Positions 63,610 through 64,000 of a DNA stretch of 64,000 nt are shown piece after piece. The position numbers were made by a program, and so were the translations under genes. The stretch comes from Dissulfurimicrobium hydrothermale (lineage in GTDB: Bacteria > Desulfobacterota > Dissulfuribacteria > Dissulfuribacterales > Sh68): positions 280,306 through 344,305 of the forward strand of contig NZ_CP085041.1 in assembly GCF_022026155.1 (NCBI RefSeq), in the 5' to 3' direction. The notes under the pieces are model-generated. The model did no database searches, was not told where the DNA came from, and saw only the letters and a program-made list of their open reading frames with translations. The first letter of the stretch is position 1; every line of letters starts with the position of its first letter.

Positions 63610-64000
63610 TGTTGTGCGGTGCCCCACTTGAGTATCTGACAACCGGCAAGACGGTCGAATGCTCCTGCTGTGGGAAAGATTTTGTAACCCACGTTGTCTG
63701 CCCGAATAGGCATTATATATGCGATATATGCCACAATAATTACGCCGTAGGACTTATAAAGCAGGTTTGCTCCTCTACAGATTCAACGGATCCGATTGGG
63801 ATATTCGAAGAGATGCTCCGGTTTTCAGGCGTCCCCATGCTGGGGTGTCACCATGCCTTTATGGCCGCCGGGGCATTTATCGCCGCCGGGGCATTTATCG
63901 CCGCCATAAAAAATGAAGGGACGTTGAACGTGACGGACTCTACAATGGAAGAGGTCTTTTTGAGGACTGGGCGACAGGCTGTAGGGGGCTACTGCGGGCT
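63610..64000 (+). CDS. DUF5714 domain protein (3' end off window)
   Basis: About 130 codons are visible. It starts MLCGAPLEYLTTGKTVECSC, with CGKDF and CDICHNNYA cysteine pairs. The later stretch LGCHHAFMAAGAFIAAG and GGYCGL match the DUF5714 pattern. The function is not established; the cysteines suggest zinc or Fe-S binding. A perfect 18-bp tandem duplication (63864-63899) adds AAGAFI once more. Confidence 0.75.
63864..63899. repeat. 18-bp tandem duplication in the DUF5714 gene
   Basis: GCCGCCGGGGCATTTATC occurs twice back to back, in frame, adding six residues. Confidence 0.85.

Overview
The window looks like a chromosomal segment of an anaerobic or microaerophilic Gram-negative bacterium, probably a Desulfobacterota (former Deltaproteobacteria) member. 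The clues are lipid A/Kdo genes (lpxK, waaA), an adenosylcobalamin-dependent ribonucleotide reductase, flavin-dependent thymidylate synthase ThyX, L-aspartate oxidase, a flavodiiron protein, a hemerythrin, a DUF169 protein beside an iron-sulfur flavoprotein, and generally mid-GC DNA. The lineage is inferred from gene content only; no rRNA is present.

Layout. 1-2.8 kb: a large iron-sulfur/FAD NAD(P)H oxidoreductase (cut by the left edge) and a DUF169 gene behind two palindromic operators. 2.85-4.13 kb: an ISL3-family insertion sequence. 4.4-20 kb: housekeeping genes (rsmA, lpxK-waaA, a polyprenyl-phosphate sugar transferase, SRP RNA, dnaX-ybaB-recR, hisD, DUF1614, and a minus-strand protein-quality group of hexapeptide protein, PpiC-type isomerase, ftsH and degQ). 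20-23.2 kb: a diguanylate cyclase, a MinD/FlhG-like ATPase and a translationally coupled endonuclease Q-like PHP protein. 23.2-25.7 kb: a redox/oxygen-stress patch (frameshifted ferredoxin, hemerythrin, DUF488 relic, flavodiiron protein).

25.8-38.9 kb is the standout: a GC-rich minus-strand defence island next to the tmRNA gene. It has the two ends of a type 3 BREX locus (HTH gene, brxF, 5' third of brxC // 3' part of the helicase brxHII, pglZ, a brxA-like gene). The expected middle (rest of brxC, all of pglXI, front of brxHII) is missing, and a complete-looking type I restriction-modification set (hsdR-hsdS-hsdM) sits in its place. All genes run the same way and many overlap by ATGA, so this is either a chimeric defence operon or a BREX locus caught decaying. 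Two REP-like repeat types lie near both ends of the block, and several small frameshifts cluster from 23.3 to 33.6 kb.

39-64 kb returns to housekeeping: ssrA and smpB (trans-translation), a stand-alone pyruvate-kinase C-terminal-domain protein, dnaE, a methyltransferase, nrdJ, an ABC exporter pair, an M18 aminopeptidase, the run thyX-nadB-TVP38-pgpA-cinA-thpR, a cheW + chemoreceptor pair, ihfA, an AI-2E-type transporter, queA, DUF2065, tRNA-Met, a small unknown gene and a DUF5714 gene cut by the right edge. A MITE-like repeat of about 150 bp occurs twice, at 14.45 and 44.2 kb.

All calls come from reading the sequence and protein motifs by eye; no database search was run.
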